Part shown: positions 54,427 through 64,000 of the stretch, in pieces
Numbering within the stretch: the stretch's first letter is position 1
Layout of the letters: each line of letters begins with the position of its first letter
The notes under the pieces: model-generated
Seen by the model: the letters and a program-made list of their open reading frames with translations, nothing else
The model's database searches: none
Told to the model about the DNA's origin: nothing
NCBI GenBank assembly: GCA_905221605.1
Contig: CAJNDS010001079.1
Location: forward strand, 1-64,000
Direction: 5' to 3'
DNA: 64,000 nucleotides
Source of the DNA: Symbiodinium natans
Taxonomy: Eukaryota; Sar; Dinophyceae; Suessiales; Symbiodiniaceae
Program-made: the position numbers and the translations under genes

Positions 54427-54902
54427 TAGCTAGCTGTGAACTGTCTTTTCGCGTGTTAACAGGGTGCTGACGTGCAAAATCTCTGCAGCTGTTTCGCAGA
54501 ACCCTTGTAAATGTCATAACCTGTACGGTCCGTCAAAAATAAAGGCAAACAGCAAACACTCGCCAGTAGTTCCCACCCATCCTAAACCCTAAGCCTAAAC
54601 CCTGAACCCTAAACCCTAAACCCTGAACCCTGAACCCTAAACCCTGAACAACTCTAAACCCTGAACCCTGAACCCTGAACCCTAAGCCCTGAACCCTAAA
54701 CCCTAAGCCCTAAACCCTAAACCCTGAACCCGAAACCCGCTAAATGGAGAGTAAAGCCACCGGGAACCCCGAGGACAAGCGCGCGGCCAGGATCCGGAAG
54801 GGTCCACAAGCACGTCCTGCATCGTTTAGGGTTTAGGGTTTAGGGTTTAGGGTTTAGGATGCGTTGGAACTACTGGCGAGTGTTTGCTGTTTGCCGGAAC
54901 CC

Positions 54903-55040
54903 TATACCCCTTAAAGGGGAGAGTCGGGTCGAAGGAGGGACCCCTCGAAGGGACCGCTAATCTTGTATGCCTGATATAGTCCCTACATATTAAAGTAGCC
55001 CCTAAAAAACCCCAAGAACCCCTAAGGTCCCTGGCACGGG
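54903..55040. repeat. Dispersed repeat family M6
   Basis: Contains GAAGGAGGGACCCC, GAAGGGACC and ATATAGTCCCTACATAT in the same order as 47770-47890 (GGAGGGACCCCCAGAAGGGA ... TATAGTCCCTGTATAT). Confidence 0.5.
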
Positions 55041-55167
55041 TCCCTCCTGTAGTCCCTGAAAACCCGGGGTTTCAGATTCAGGGTTCCCGGTTCAGAGAAT
55101 CCTGAACTCCTAAAGCCCCAAGGGTTTGGGGTTTGATGTGGAATACAGGGTCCTTAAGAATTATAAC

Positions 55168-55245
55168 AAACCCTAAACCCTAAACCCTAAACCCTAAACC
55201 CTAAACCCTAAACCCTAACCCTAAACCCTAAACCCTAAACCCTAG
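55168..55245. repeat. Interstitial (CCCTAAA)n array
   Basis: About ten units; an oppositely oriented TTTAGGG array follows at 55377-55427. Confidence 0.9.
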
Positions 55246-55857
55246 GGTTTTGGGGGGGTCATTATAGTATATTGAATTGTATGGGGACCAAAAGGGAATA
55301 CTGCTAGTAATTCTCCCGACCCATGGCAGCCACAGCTTAGAGCCAAGTTGAAGGTTTGGGGGATAGATGGGGGGGGTTTAGGGTTTAGGGTTTAGGGTTT
55401 AGGGTTTAGGGTTTAGGGTTTAGGGTGCTGGAAGAGTCTGCCATGTCAGAGTTTATAACATCGTGGGTTGTAGGGCTTGGGGTTTAGAATCTTGTATCCT
55501 AATCCTTGAACCCTAAACCCTAAAACCCTAAACACCGATAAAACCTAAAACCCTAAAACCTGAACACCTTAAGACCTTAAAGCCTTTGAACCCTATAACC
55601 CTTCAACCCAAAAGCTCTAAAACCCGAAAACCTGAGACCCTAAACCCTAAAAACCAGTCGTGTGCTCTTCTGACCAACCCAGCCCCGAATACAGCTCAAA
55701 ACATAATATCAACAGCAAGATAAGATATCGGAAATGCGGCGAGCTGGAGTCATGAAATGTGTGGTCTGCGAATTCTTCGACGCAGCTTTTGTTTGCGCGG
55801 TGCGCAAGTCTGCAGGGACCCACTCTCGCCTCACATGCAGATGCACCGTTGTGCCTT

Positions 55858-55975
55858 AATATGGGAGCTTACGAAAACAAGGGGCCCCCAAGACAGACCC
55901 CCAAATAGTAGGAATCCCTTAATAATAAGGACCTCAAGAGGTATGAGTACCTCTAATTTCGGAAACCCCTGATAG
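55858..55975. repeat. Dispersed palindromic repeat, family M4
   Basis: Contains GACCCCCAAATAGTAGGAAT and TCTAATTTCGGAAACCCC. Related copies are at 6215-6320, 6690-6795, 36130-36310, 52975-53072 and 63655-63790. Confidence 0.55.
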
Positions 55976-56710
55976 GGCGGGGGGAGTTTGCTAGCAGAGG
56001 GGGACACAGACACCCCCCACGACAAAACGCGACCCACCACCCCTCTCCTTGCCAGACCCCCCTTAACCCTAAACCCTAAACCCTAAAGCCTAAACCCTAA
56101 ACCCTAAACCGCTTTCAGGGGGGGTTATCAGTGGCATCCCAGCATGAAGGTTTTCTGGAAACCAAAGCACCCCTCTAAACCCCTCTAAACTAACCCCCTC
56201 TGAACCCCTCTAAACGCCTCTACACCCCTCTAAACCCCAAACCCCAAACCCCAAACCCTAAACCCTAAACCCTAAACCCCAAACCCCTAAACCCTTCACG
56301 GGACCTGAAACACCACCACAGGCCTGGCCAAAGCCATGTTCCAGATGCACTTCAATCTTCTCCTTGGGGCACGAGATTTGCTGTGGCATGCGCCGTCGTA
56401 CAGGCGCCGAGTCTTGGGGTTTGTTAGGGTTTGACCCTAAACCCTAAACCTAGGGTTTGGGGCTGGGGTTTGGGGCTTGGGGGTGTAGGGTGGGCATTAG
56501 GTCGAAGATTTCGGTTCATGTCGACATAGGGTTCAGGGCTTAGGGTTTGGGACCCTGAGCCCCTCCACCCTAAACCCTAAACCCTAAACCCTGAACCCTA
56601 AACCCTAAACTCTAAACCCTAAACCCTAAGCCCCTCCACCCTAAAACCTCTAAGGAGCTGAGCCCCGAGCGCCACTTCGCAGGTTCCAGGCGGTCATGCG
56701 AGTGCCTTTT

Positions 56711-57639
56711 AGGGTTCAGGGTTTAGGGTTTAGGGTTTCGGGGCATGGGGTCTTAGAGCTTCGAGAGCTTTGTGGTGGACAAGAACCCCAAATCCCTTAA
56801 AGCCGTAAAGCCCTAAACCCTAAGCATTGATCCTGAAACCCTCAACCCTAAACCTTTGTCTTGCCTTTTTTTTTGGCAACCCCTAAGCCCCTAAGCCCTA
56901 AGCCCCTAAGCCCCTAAGCCCCTAAGCCCTAAAACTATGACACCCTAAAGCCTTCATCCTTAGACCCTACAAGAGGAAGTCTTGGCTGCACTTAGGAGGG
57001 TACCTATAAGTCAATCTGTTCGGCGGAAGCCCAAAAACGCTGAAAGTTCATCCCTTGGCTCCGGAAGTGACTCTAAACCCCGATCCCTCAAGCATAATCT
57101 AGGGGCCTTAATGATTAGAACAGGTTTTTTTTTTTTTTGGGGGGGGGGGGGGTATTGTAGTTTCCTCTTAAAGGATCCATAAGGGAATACTTAGTTACCA
57201 TTAGTAATTACTCCGACCCCCGACGCGTGTTTTGGGTTAACAGGCCAGGGCTCTGGGTTGAGGGATTGCCTGGAAATCTTTTTGCCAGCAGTTCTATGGC
57301 TTCTACCTTCTGAAAAAAACAGGAGATTACACGGCGGATGAATTCGGGACACCCTAAACCCTAAACCCTAAACCCTCAAGCCAATGTGTAAACTTGAACT
57401 TATTCCTTCCTTTCTTGGAAGGCCACTTTTGCTGGTGCGGTGCAAAGTTGCCGGCTTCTGGCTGTTGAGTTGTCGTCAGTTGCTTTGTGACTGCGTAGGC
57501 GAGGAGGTTAAAAAAAAAAACAAAGAATACTTTTGGGCTTTGTGCCTGCACAGAGCAAGGGGGTTTAGAAAATTGAAAATTTCAGCACTTTCCAGATCCT
57601 TTTCAAAGCCCGATGCCTTTTGGAGCTCTTTGCTGGTGG
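56711..57639. other. Degenerate repeats, no supported gene
   Basis: Telomere-like remnants at 56710-56960, an M5-type repeat at 57098-57222 interrupted by a T/G homopolymer run, and unique sequence after 57380. A plus-strand frame from 57384 runs into the minisatellite and lacks coding support. Confidence 0.45.
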
Positions 57640-58015
57640 GCCTTCTGAAACCGATTTGGGCCTCTGAAGGCAATTTTGGCCTTCTCAGCCAATTTGGGCC
57701 TCTGAAGCCAGCTTTGGCCGGCCTTAAGCCAATTTTGGCCTTCTGAAGCCAATTTTGTGCCTTCTGAAGCCAATATGGACCTGAAACCAACTCTGGCCTT
57801 CTGAAGCCAATTTTGGATCCTCTGAAGCCAGTTTTGAATTCCAAGTCAATTTTGGGGTTCCTGAAGCTAATTTGTGCCTGGAGCCAATTTTGGCCTTCTG
57901 AAGCCAATTTGGGCTTTCTGAAGCCAGTTTGGGCATCTGTAGCCAATTTTGGGCCTTCTGAAGCCAATTTTGGGTCCTCTGAAGCCAATTTTGGGCCTTC
58001 TGAAGGAAGTTATTC
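57640..58015. repeat. Minisatellite with 20-24-bp unit
   Basis: About 15 copies of a unit like GCCTTCTGAAGCCAATTTTG. Both strands are open (minus reading gives KLASEGPNW-type repeats) only because the unit lacks stops in some frames. Confidence 0.9.
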
Positions 58016-58823
58016 GAAAAAATCTAAAAACCGAAACTCCTCGAAACTCCTCGAAACTTTCCCCGGACCTGAACCCTTAATAAGTTCAATAAACCCTAAA
58101 CCCTAAACCCTAAACCCTAAACCCTAAACCCTAAACCCTAAACCCTAAGATGATGTTGCGCAAACAAACTAAGACCCCAAACGGTGGTTTCCGATGCCTG
58201 GCGCAGCTCTGCAGGTGGCAGCCTGGTCGTGGCACCAGGGTACTATAGGGGCCTCAAGAATTAGAATAGGGTTTAGGGTTTAGGGTTTAGGGTAATACCA
58301 CTAGTGATTGTTCCGACCCCTATATTAGACACATTTAAATCTTAAAACCCTGCAGCCCTCAACGATAGCTGGGCTTTAGCACGGTAGGATGGGACAAGTA
58401 GGATTTAGGGTTTTGCATGGGGTTCCTAGAAGACTTATAAGATCTTAGACAAGACAGAGCCTTAGGGGCTGAATACCCTAACCCTAAACTCTAAAACCTA
58501 AACCCCGCACCCTAAACCCTAAACCCTAAACCCTACTTATAAAGTGGGATTCTATACAACCAAAAACAGGGCAAAGGTTGCCTACCCAGTCAATAAGGAG
58601 TTTGGTGCGTAGGGTTGGGCTCTGATGGCCACATCTTTCTGAGGCTTTAGCCCAACTGGCCGAGATTGACAGAGGCAGGCAAATGCCAAAACAGAGGCTA
58701 GGGTTTAGGGTTTAGGGTTTAGGGTTTAGGGTTTAGGGTTTAGGGTTTAGGGTTTAGGGTTTAGGGTTTAGGGTTTAGGGTTTAGGGTTTAGGGTTTAGG
58801 GTTTAGGGTTTAGGGTTTAGGGT

Positions 58824-58869
<46 letters not shown>

Positions 58870-59942
58870 GGTTTAGGGTTGAGGGTTGAGGGTTGAGGGC
58901 TGAGGGCTGAGGGCTGAGGGTTGAGGGTTGAGGGTTTGGGTCTTAGGGCCAGGTTTTAGGGCTTGAATAAGAGAAGGAAAGAAACACCCAAAGCTTGACT
59001 CCCTCAACCCCCAAAGGCCCTGATGCACCTCGACGGGCCGCGTGCGCAAAGACAGGAGCATCCCGGGGACCCATTGCAATCTGCAAGCTTGCTGCGATTG
59101 GGAGGGTTTAGGGTTAGGGAGTTTAGGGTTTAGGGTTTAGCTTCCTCGTCCATGTCAGCAAAACCTACAGCCCCTGAAAACCCTTTAGCCCAGAGAACCC
59201 CCAAACTAAGCCAAACCCCCACAGCTGCTAATCTTGCTTGCGCTCAGCTCTAAACCCTAAACCCTAAACCCCAACAGCTGCAGATCTTGCTATTATGCGA
59301 TTTTCCTTTCTTTTCATACCACGTCATCTTATGTTGCTTGTACGAGTAGTGAACAACATCTGTTTGACTCAAAGTCGAGGCACACGCGAGCGGGGGGCAC
59401 TGAATCGAGTCGATGAACCCTTGTCGTGTCGCTTAGCGATCTAGGTGTCTAAGTCGCAGGATCGTGGCTCAATCATTTTCCATTTATTACTTATTCATTG
59501 GTAATATGATTATGTTTATTGTTTCTGTTTCGCTTTCCAGATTCTATGTTTTGTTTGTTCTCTGTTCTTTTTGTCGGTGTTTTATCTAGCTCCTTACGGA
59601 CTCGGTGTGAGACATACAGTAGTTGGAAGTTAACTTGGCACGGGACATCTCGGCTACTTGGTCGCCCAATTCCCGTATTATAATACAAACCCTGAACGCT
59701 AAACCCTAAACCCTAAACCCTAAACCCTAAACCCTAAACCCTAAACCCTAAACCCTAAACCCTAAACCCGGTTGATTCCTTTTATATAGGGGAGCCTAGA
59801 ACACAAAAAGAAGCGACAGAGCACACTGGACTATCAAGGTTGAATGGAACAGCATCACGAAGGCCAAAGGGATCCCAGCTGCGGTTTAGGGTTTAGGGTT
59901 TCATGGTCAACACGAAGCATGTCAATGTGATCATAGGCACTC
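58016..59942. other. Telomere-like arrays and unique sequence, no gene
   Basis: CCCTAAA at 58087-58148, the long array at 58699-58935, CCCTAAA at 59693-59769, and unique, more AT-rich DNA at 59280-59690 without a supported ORF. Confidence 0.55.
58699..58935. repeat. TTTAGGG array grading into TTGAGGG variants
   Basis: About eighteen TTTAGGG units followed by about thirteen TTGAGGG and CTGAGGG variants; one of the longest telomere-like tracts in the window. Confidence 0.95.
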
Positions 59943-60052
59943 TTGGTAGCCCAGTAACCATATTACAATAAGGGCACCCTTTTTGGGGTTGGTTACTTTA
60001 TGAGGGAACCTTGAACCAAAAAAACGCCAAACGGTACCACTGGTATATCAAG
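59942..60052. repeat. MITE-like palindrome, family M3
   Basis: CTTGGTAGCCCAGTAACC at the left; GGTACCACTGGTATATCAAG at the right. Confidence 0.75.
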
Positions 60053-60084
60053 CACTTGCATGCGATCTATCTACGGGTTACGTC

Positions 60085-60204
60085 TTGGGATGTTCCCCCT
60101 TATACTAACAGTCCTGAGTCCTCAATATGGATTAGAATAGGGGGTACTGTAATCCCTAGTAAGGTTTGTTCGTACTATAATCCTATTGAGGACTGGTAGT
60201 ATCC
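60085..60204. repeat. MITE-like palindrome, family M1
   Basis: TTGGGATGTTCCCCCTTATA then CTAACAGTCC at the left; GAGGACTGGTAGTATCC at the right, continuing straight into CCCTAAA units (60205-60287). Confidence 0.7.
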
Positions 60205-60407
60205 TAAACCCTAAACCCTAAACCCTAAACCCTAAACCCTAAACCCTGAACCCTGAACCCTGAACCCTAAACCCTAAACCCTAAACCAACATCCCAACCT
60301 ATGTCCCGTTAACGGTGGCCCGCTTACCGGCGCCCTGCCTCTCCGGCTCGCTGCGGGGAGGGCCGAGTGGTGATTCCACCTGCCACTGCGCCTTCTGCCT
60401 GACCTCA

Positions 60408-60510
60408 CAACCTTGATTTTTGGGTTTGGGGGGGGGTTTTAACAACCTTGACTTTTGGGTTTTGGGGGGGTTTTTAACAACCTTGATTTTCGGGTTTTGG
60501 GGGGGCTTTT
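60408..60510. repeat. Three tandem 31-36-bp units with G runs
   Basis: Each unit reads CAACCTTGA(T/C)TTT(T/C)GGGTTT, followed by 7-8 G and a T run. Confidence 0.85.
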
Positions 60511-61579
60511 GGAAGTCGTGTCTCGGGTGTGTCGGTTGCTTGCTGGTCGCCGGTTTGTTGGGAAATTTCCTGCTCGCTGTGGGGCTGCGGTGTTCGGAGC
60601 TGTGGTCGTCTCTTGCGTTGCAGAGGCGATACACGTACTGACATTTCGGCCTCAACCAGGGTGGCAGCTTGTTTGCTCAGACGTGGTCTAGACATCTTCA
60701 GAGCTGCGGACACTTTCTGTGTGGATTGATCTAGGGTGTAGGGTTTAGGGTTTTAGGGTTTAGGGTTTAGGGTGTAGCGTTTGGGGTTTAGGGTCAATTG
60801 GATGAGCAGTACTGGGGCGCGCAGCCATGTCCTAGCAGGCACGGTGTAGGGCTGGTGAAGTACTTGACGGTTGGGGCCCTGAAGGTTTAGGGTTTTGGGT
60901 TTAGGGTTTAGGGTTTGGTGTTCAGGGTTTAGGGGTTTGGGATTTAGGGTTTGAGGGGCTTGAAATGCATACCCGCAGGGCCGACCCGTATCCAGATTCT
61001 TTCTTTGCATCAACCGAGGACACTGCACTTCAAAACTGCTCAGCACCGTAAACCTGAAACCCTAAAACCTAAACCCACACCCATCTAAACTGCGCAGCAG
61101 ATATCACGAAGAGCAGGGTTTGCGCACAGCTCGGATGTGCGCAAAAACCGAACCTCATGTCATACTCATGTAAACATGTAGCGCCGTAGCGCTCTAGGGG
61201 AAGTAGAGGCGACATCTTGCGCGAAGGTCGTCTCTTCAACAGGCCACCCCCCCCCAAAAAAAAAAAAAAAACTTCAAACCCACAAGCACCATCACCAAAA
61301 ACACCCAAACCCTAAAACCTAAATCCCCAAAACCCAAACCCCAAACCCCAAAACCTCAAACCCCAAAACCCCAAACCCTAAACCCCAAACCCTAAACGGC
61401 AACCCTAAACCCCAAACCCCAAACCCCAAACCCTAAACCTCAAACCCTAAACCCTAAACCTCATGGTCTCTTCGCCTCGTAGGCTGGCCGCATGACACGA
61501 CCGCCTCAAAGGACCGGCGAGGAGTCAGGGCTGGGCTTTCTCAGCGTTAAGGCCCTAAACCCTAAACCCTAAACCCTGA

Positions 61580-61795
61580 ATCTTAGGGTAGTTACATGGT
61601 CCCTTAGTATAGGGGCCCAAATTTATACCCTTGCATACCCCCTAAAACCCAAGGGCCCATACTTCAGAGCCCACCCAAGGCACCATTCTAAGGGTAGTAA
61701 CATTCTCCCTTGCTATGAGCCCTTACAAGGGGCTCCTTACATACCCCTCATATACCCTGTAAAACCCAAGGGCCCATACTTCAAAACCCTTTAAG
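61580..61795. repeat. Two-copy direct repeat, about 105 bp
   Basis: GGGTAGTTACATGGTCCCTT and GGGTAGTAACATTCTCCCTT start the copies; both contain AACCCAAGGGCCCATACTTC. Confidence 0.75.
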
Positions 61796-63025
61796 GAAGG
61801 TAGGGGACCGTATTCAGGGCCCATGGAACCACCCCTAGAACGATGCAAGCTGCGCACTCCTACGTGCTAGAGCTCAACAACGTTCACCCCCTCTTCTGAG
61901 TACATTGACTCGTATCACAAGGAGCTCGGGAGTGTGGCTTCAGTACAGAAATAGCAAGAAACAGGTTCGAACACCGTCAAGAACAAAGCCGCAAGTCGTG
62001 ACTCTGCGGCAGGGTGCAAACCCCTAACCCCTAAACCCCCTAAAGCCTATACCCGTCGCTTTTATGAACCCACATATGGGTTCTTCCGCAGATAGGAGTA
62101 CCCCCTGCGTACCCCTAGAAACTAGAAGTCATGCAATAGGCACTCTCCACTTACAATAGGAACCCCCAGCTTGGGAAACCCACATGTAGGGATGATAAGA
62201 GGATGATAGGGGAATGATGCATGCAATGACTTTTTAAGCTATAGGCCCTGAATTGTTAGGGTTTAGGGATACTGGGCAAAAACCCACACATCTCAAGTTT
62301 ACGTCTGGAAGAGAGCGCCTTTCGGGTGGACGTGCAGCGACAAGAGCTCGTCCTGCCAAGCTCACAACATCACCAAGCAACCTCTTGGGGTTTAAGGTTT
62401 AGGGTTCAGGGTGCAGAATTTAGGGATTGGGGTTTAGGGCTTAGGGGTTTGGGGGTTAGTCTGGCATGGTACTTGTTTCCCTGGCAACCCTACACCCTCC
62501 GCGACCTCTCGAGGGTAGAGGATTGCCGGTTTAGGGTTTAGGGTTTCCCAACATCTTGCGAGGTTCAGGTACTGGGTTTAGGGTTTAGGGTTTCAAGGTT
62601 TGGGATTTAGGGTTTAGTGCACTGGGCGTAAGATCTCGTGTTTGGGCAGTTTGGGAATTGTTTCGGGGCGGTTTTTGCATCGTTTACTGCCAGTTTTCAA
62701 TCCGGCTCTAAACCCAAAACCCAAAACCCAAAACCCAAAACCCAAAACCCAAAACCCTAAACCCTAAACCCTAAACCCTAAACCCTAAGCCGTGCCAGGA
62801 AGTTTGGGGTTTCGGGCTTAGGGGAGATTTGACGAACTTGACGCATCGCCATGAAGCCGGCAACCCGAAAACCCTTGAACCCTAAACCCTAAACCCTAAA
62901 CCCTAAACCCTAAACCCTAAACCGGAACCACCGCCCCACACATCATGTTGGGCTGTAGGTCAGGAGCTTCTAAAAGACTTCCAAACAATCCAGAAGCAGG
63001 CTTTTGACAAAAGGCAAAACGGCCC

Positions 63026-63138
63026 TCTCAGTAGCCCTGTACCCATATTACAATGAGGGCACCCTTTTGTGGGTTGGTTACTTTATAAGGAACCTTGAAC
63101 CCCCAAAAAGGGAAAAAGGGTACCACCGGGCTACCAAG
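63026..63138. repeat. MITE-like palindrome, family M3
   Basis: CTCAGTAGCCCTGTACCC at the left; GGGTACCACCGGGCTACCAAG-like right arm. Confidence 0.75.
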
Positions 63139-64000
63139 CCCTAAACCCGACACCCTTCTGAGTCTGAGGTGCCAGAGCTTGACCCTAAACCCCTCAACCC
63201 AACTATCTCGAAAGGACCACCGTGTAGAACAACCCTCCCCCGCTGTTTAAAAATTTTCTGTTCCAACCTAGACCCTAAACCATAAACCTTAAACACTAAA
63301 CCCTAAACCCTAAACCCCAAAACCCGAAACCCTAACCCTTCATCACCGCTCCTCCCGATTGCGGGCAAAGATTTCGATGCTGCTCAGCCGTGCTCCTGAT
63401 AGCGCTTAGGAAACAGGGTTTAGGGTTTAGGGTTCAGGGTTCAGGATTTAGGGTGGACCAGGTTTGAGGGTTTAGGGGTTTAGGGGTTTAGGGTCTATGG
63501 GTGATGATGGGTTTAAGGTTCAAGTTTTTGGGCCTGTTGAGGGTGTAGGGTCGTACTTCTTTGCCCGAAATTCGGCTTCAGGGGTTTGGATGGTGGGGTG
63601 ACCGGGCATGACACACCAAGAGGTGAAGCCCAAACTGTGGGCCTAAACTCCTGAAGCTCTTTATTATAAGGGAATCCTACTACTTGGGGATCTATATTGG
63701 GGGGACCCATGTTTCGCAGAATAGGGGTACTCTTTTTTGTGGTCCTTTGTCAAGGGGGATTCTATTCAATCTGGGGTGGATAAGGGGTACCCCTCTTTTG
63801 GGAAATACCCATATTCGGTACAGCGTATAGGGCTCCGGGACAAGACCCAAACCACTCAACCGTATACCTTTAGGGGCCAGTGAACTTCTACACCTAGAAA
63901 AACGACACCCCTCTCCCGCTCTTTCCTTCACACTGAAGACAGCACGGCCGAAATCCTGACCGCCCTCAGTTTAGCTGTCCCTGGCAAACCTTGAAACATG
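63139..64000. other. Window end: telomere-like remnants, no gene
   Basis: CCCTAAA and TTTAGGG tracts (63290-63335, 63415-63500) and an M4-type repeat at 63655-63790. Nothing coding is supported. Confidence 0.5.

Larger units (their letters stand above)
54744..56710 (+). other. Candidate small exons on the plus strand
   Basis: Three short segments look coding: 54744-54824 (ATG start, MESKATGNPEDKRAARIRKG), 56322-56410 after CCACAG and before a GT donor (LAKAMFQMHFNLLLGARDLL), and 56660-56690 (ELSPERHFA). They are embedded in telomere-like repeat as the HMG exons are, so a similar micro-exon gene is possible. I could not match them to a family or join them confidently. 54590-54735, just upstream, is a CCCTGAA/CCCTAAA array. 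Confidence 0.25.
60205..63025. other. Repeat-rich terminal region, no supported gene
   Basis: Besides telomere-like tracts it holds 31-32-bp tandem units (60408-60510), a two-copy direct repeat of about 105 bp (61580-61795) and a palindromic stretch at 62080-62230. 60300-60420 looks coding on the minus strand (EVRQKAQWQVESPLG) but stands alone. Confidence 0.45.

Noticed and set aside
57476-57988. 170-residue minus-strand ORF with KLASEG repeats
   Set aside because: It is the translation of a degenerate minisatellite with irregular unit length and has no plausible start or end.
1-64000. tRNA, rRNA, CRISPR arrays or bacterial operons
   Set aside because: None seen by eye. The only tRNA-like stretch is the 15-base primer site at 30590-30604.

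Overview
This is a eukaryotic nuclear window, most likely from a dinoflagellate. The support is: (i) pervasive interstitial (TTTAGGG)n/(CCCTAAA)n tracts in both orientations; (ii) introns with AG|GC or AG|GT donors and AG|G acceptors; (iii) a match to the 3' half of the dinoflagellate spliced leader inside a retroelement LTR; (iv) multi-exon transposon genes of a style I associate with dinoflagellates, including one starting MKRPA. All assignments are by reading; no database search was run.

Layout. 1-3230 is an AT-rich block with minisatellites and a LINE-like 3' ORF fragment. From about 3.2 kb on, the background is telomere-like repeat interspersed with short palindromic MITE-like repeats. 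In this background sit three genes for small HMG-box proteins, all on the minus strand: HMG-A (5917-8545), HMG-B (31648-36925) and HMG-C (46029-51332). Their exons are mostly 33-81 bp. The introns are 0.5-1.9 kb and carry telomere-like arrays and MITEs. HMG-B and HMG-C match exon for exon.

Two members of one LTR-retroelement family lie between the HMG genes. The minus-strand copy (9293-30825) has two apparently identical 221-bp LTRs, a CCCTA target duplication in telomere-like repeat, a primer site complementary to the anticodon arm of tRNA-Met (copia-type half-tRNA priming), a polypurine tract and a hairpin. The plus-strand copy (37664-45574) keeps only the 3' LTR. Neither shows reverse transcriptase or integrase. 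Both carry instead a very large RNA-binding-like ORF (WW-like, S1-like, CCCH x3, SAM-like, CCCH x3). Both ORFs are broken, at different places.

The minus copy is split by a 12.86-kb DNA transposon (15086-27948) with terminal inverted repeats CCCAGACCAC and an AT target duplication. The plus copy supplies the paralogous empty site. Its five plus-strand genes include a DDE-like transposase, a GIY-YIG-like nuclease and three proteins of unknown function. The order of events is therefore: HMG genes in telomere-repeat-rich DNA, then retroelement insertions into the repeats, then DNA-transposon insertion.

From 51.3 kb to the end there is no convincing gene. It holds telomere-like arrays, MITEs, minisatellites, trinucleotide repeats and a few candidate small exons.
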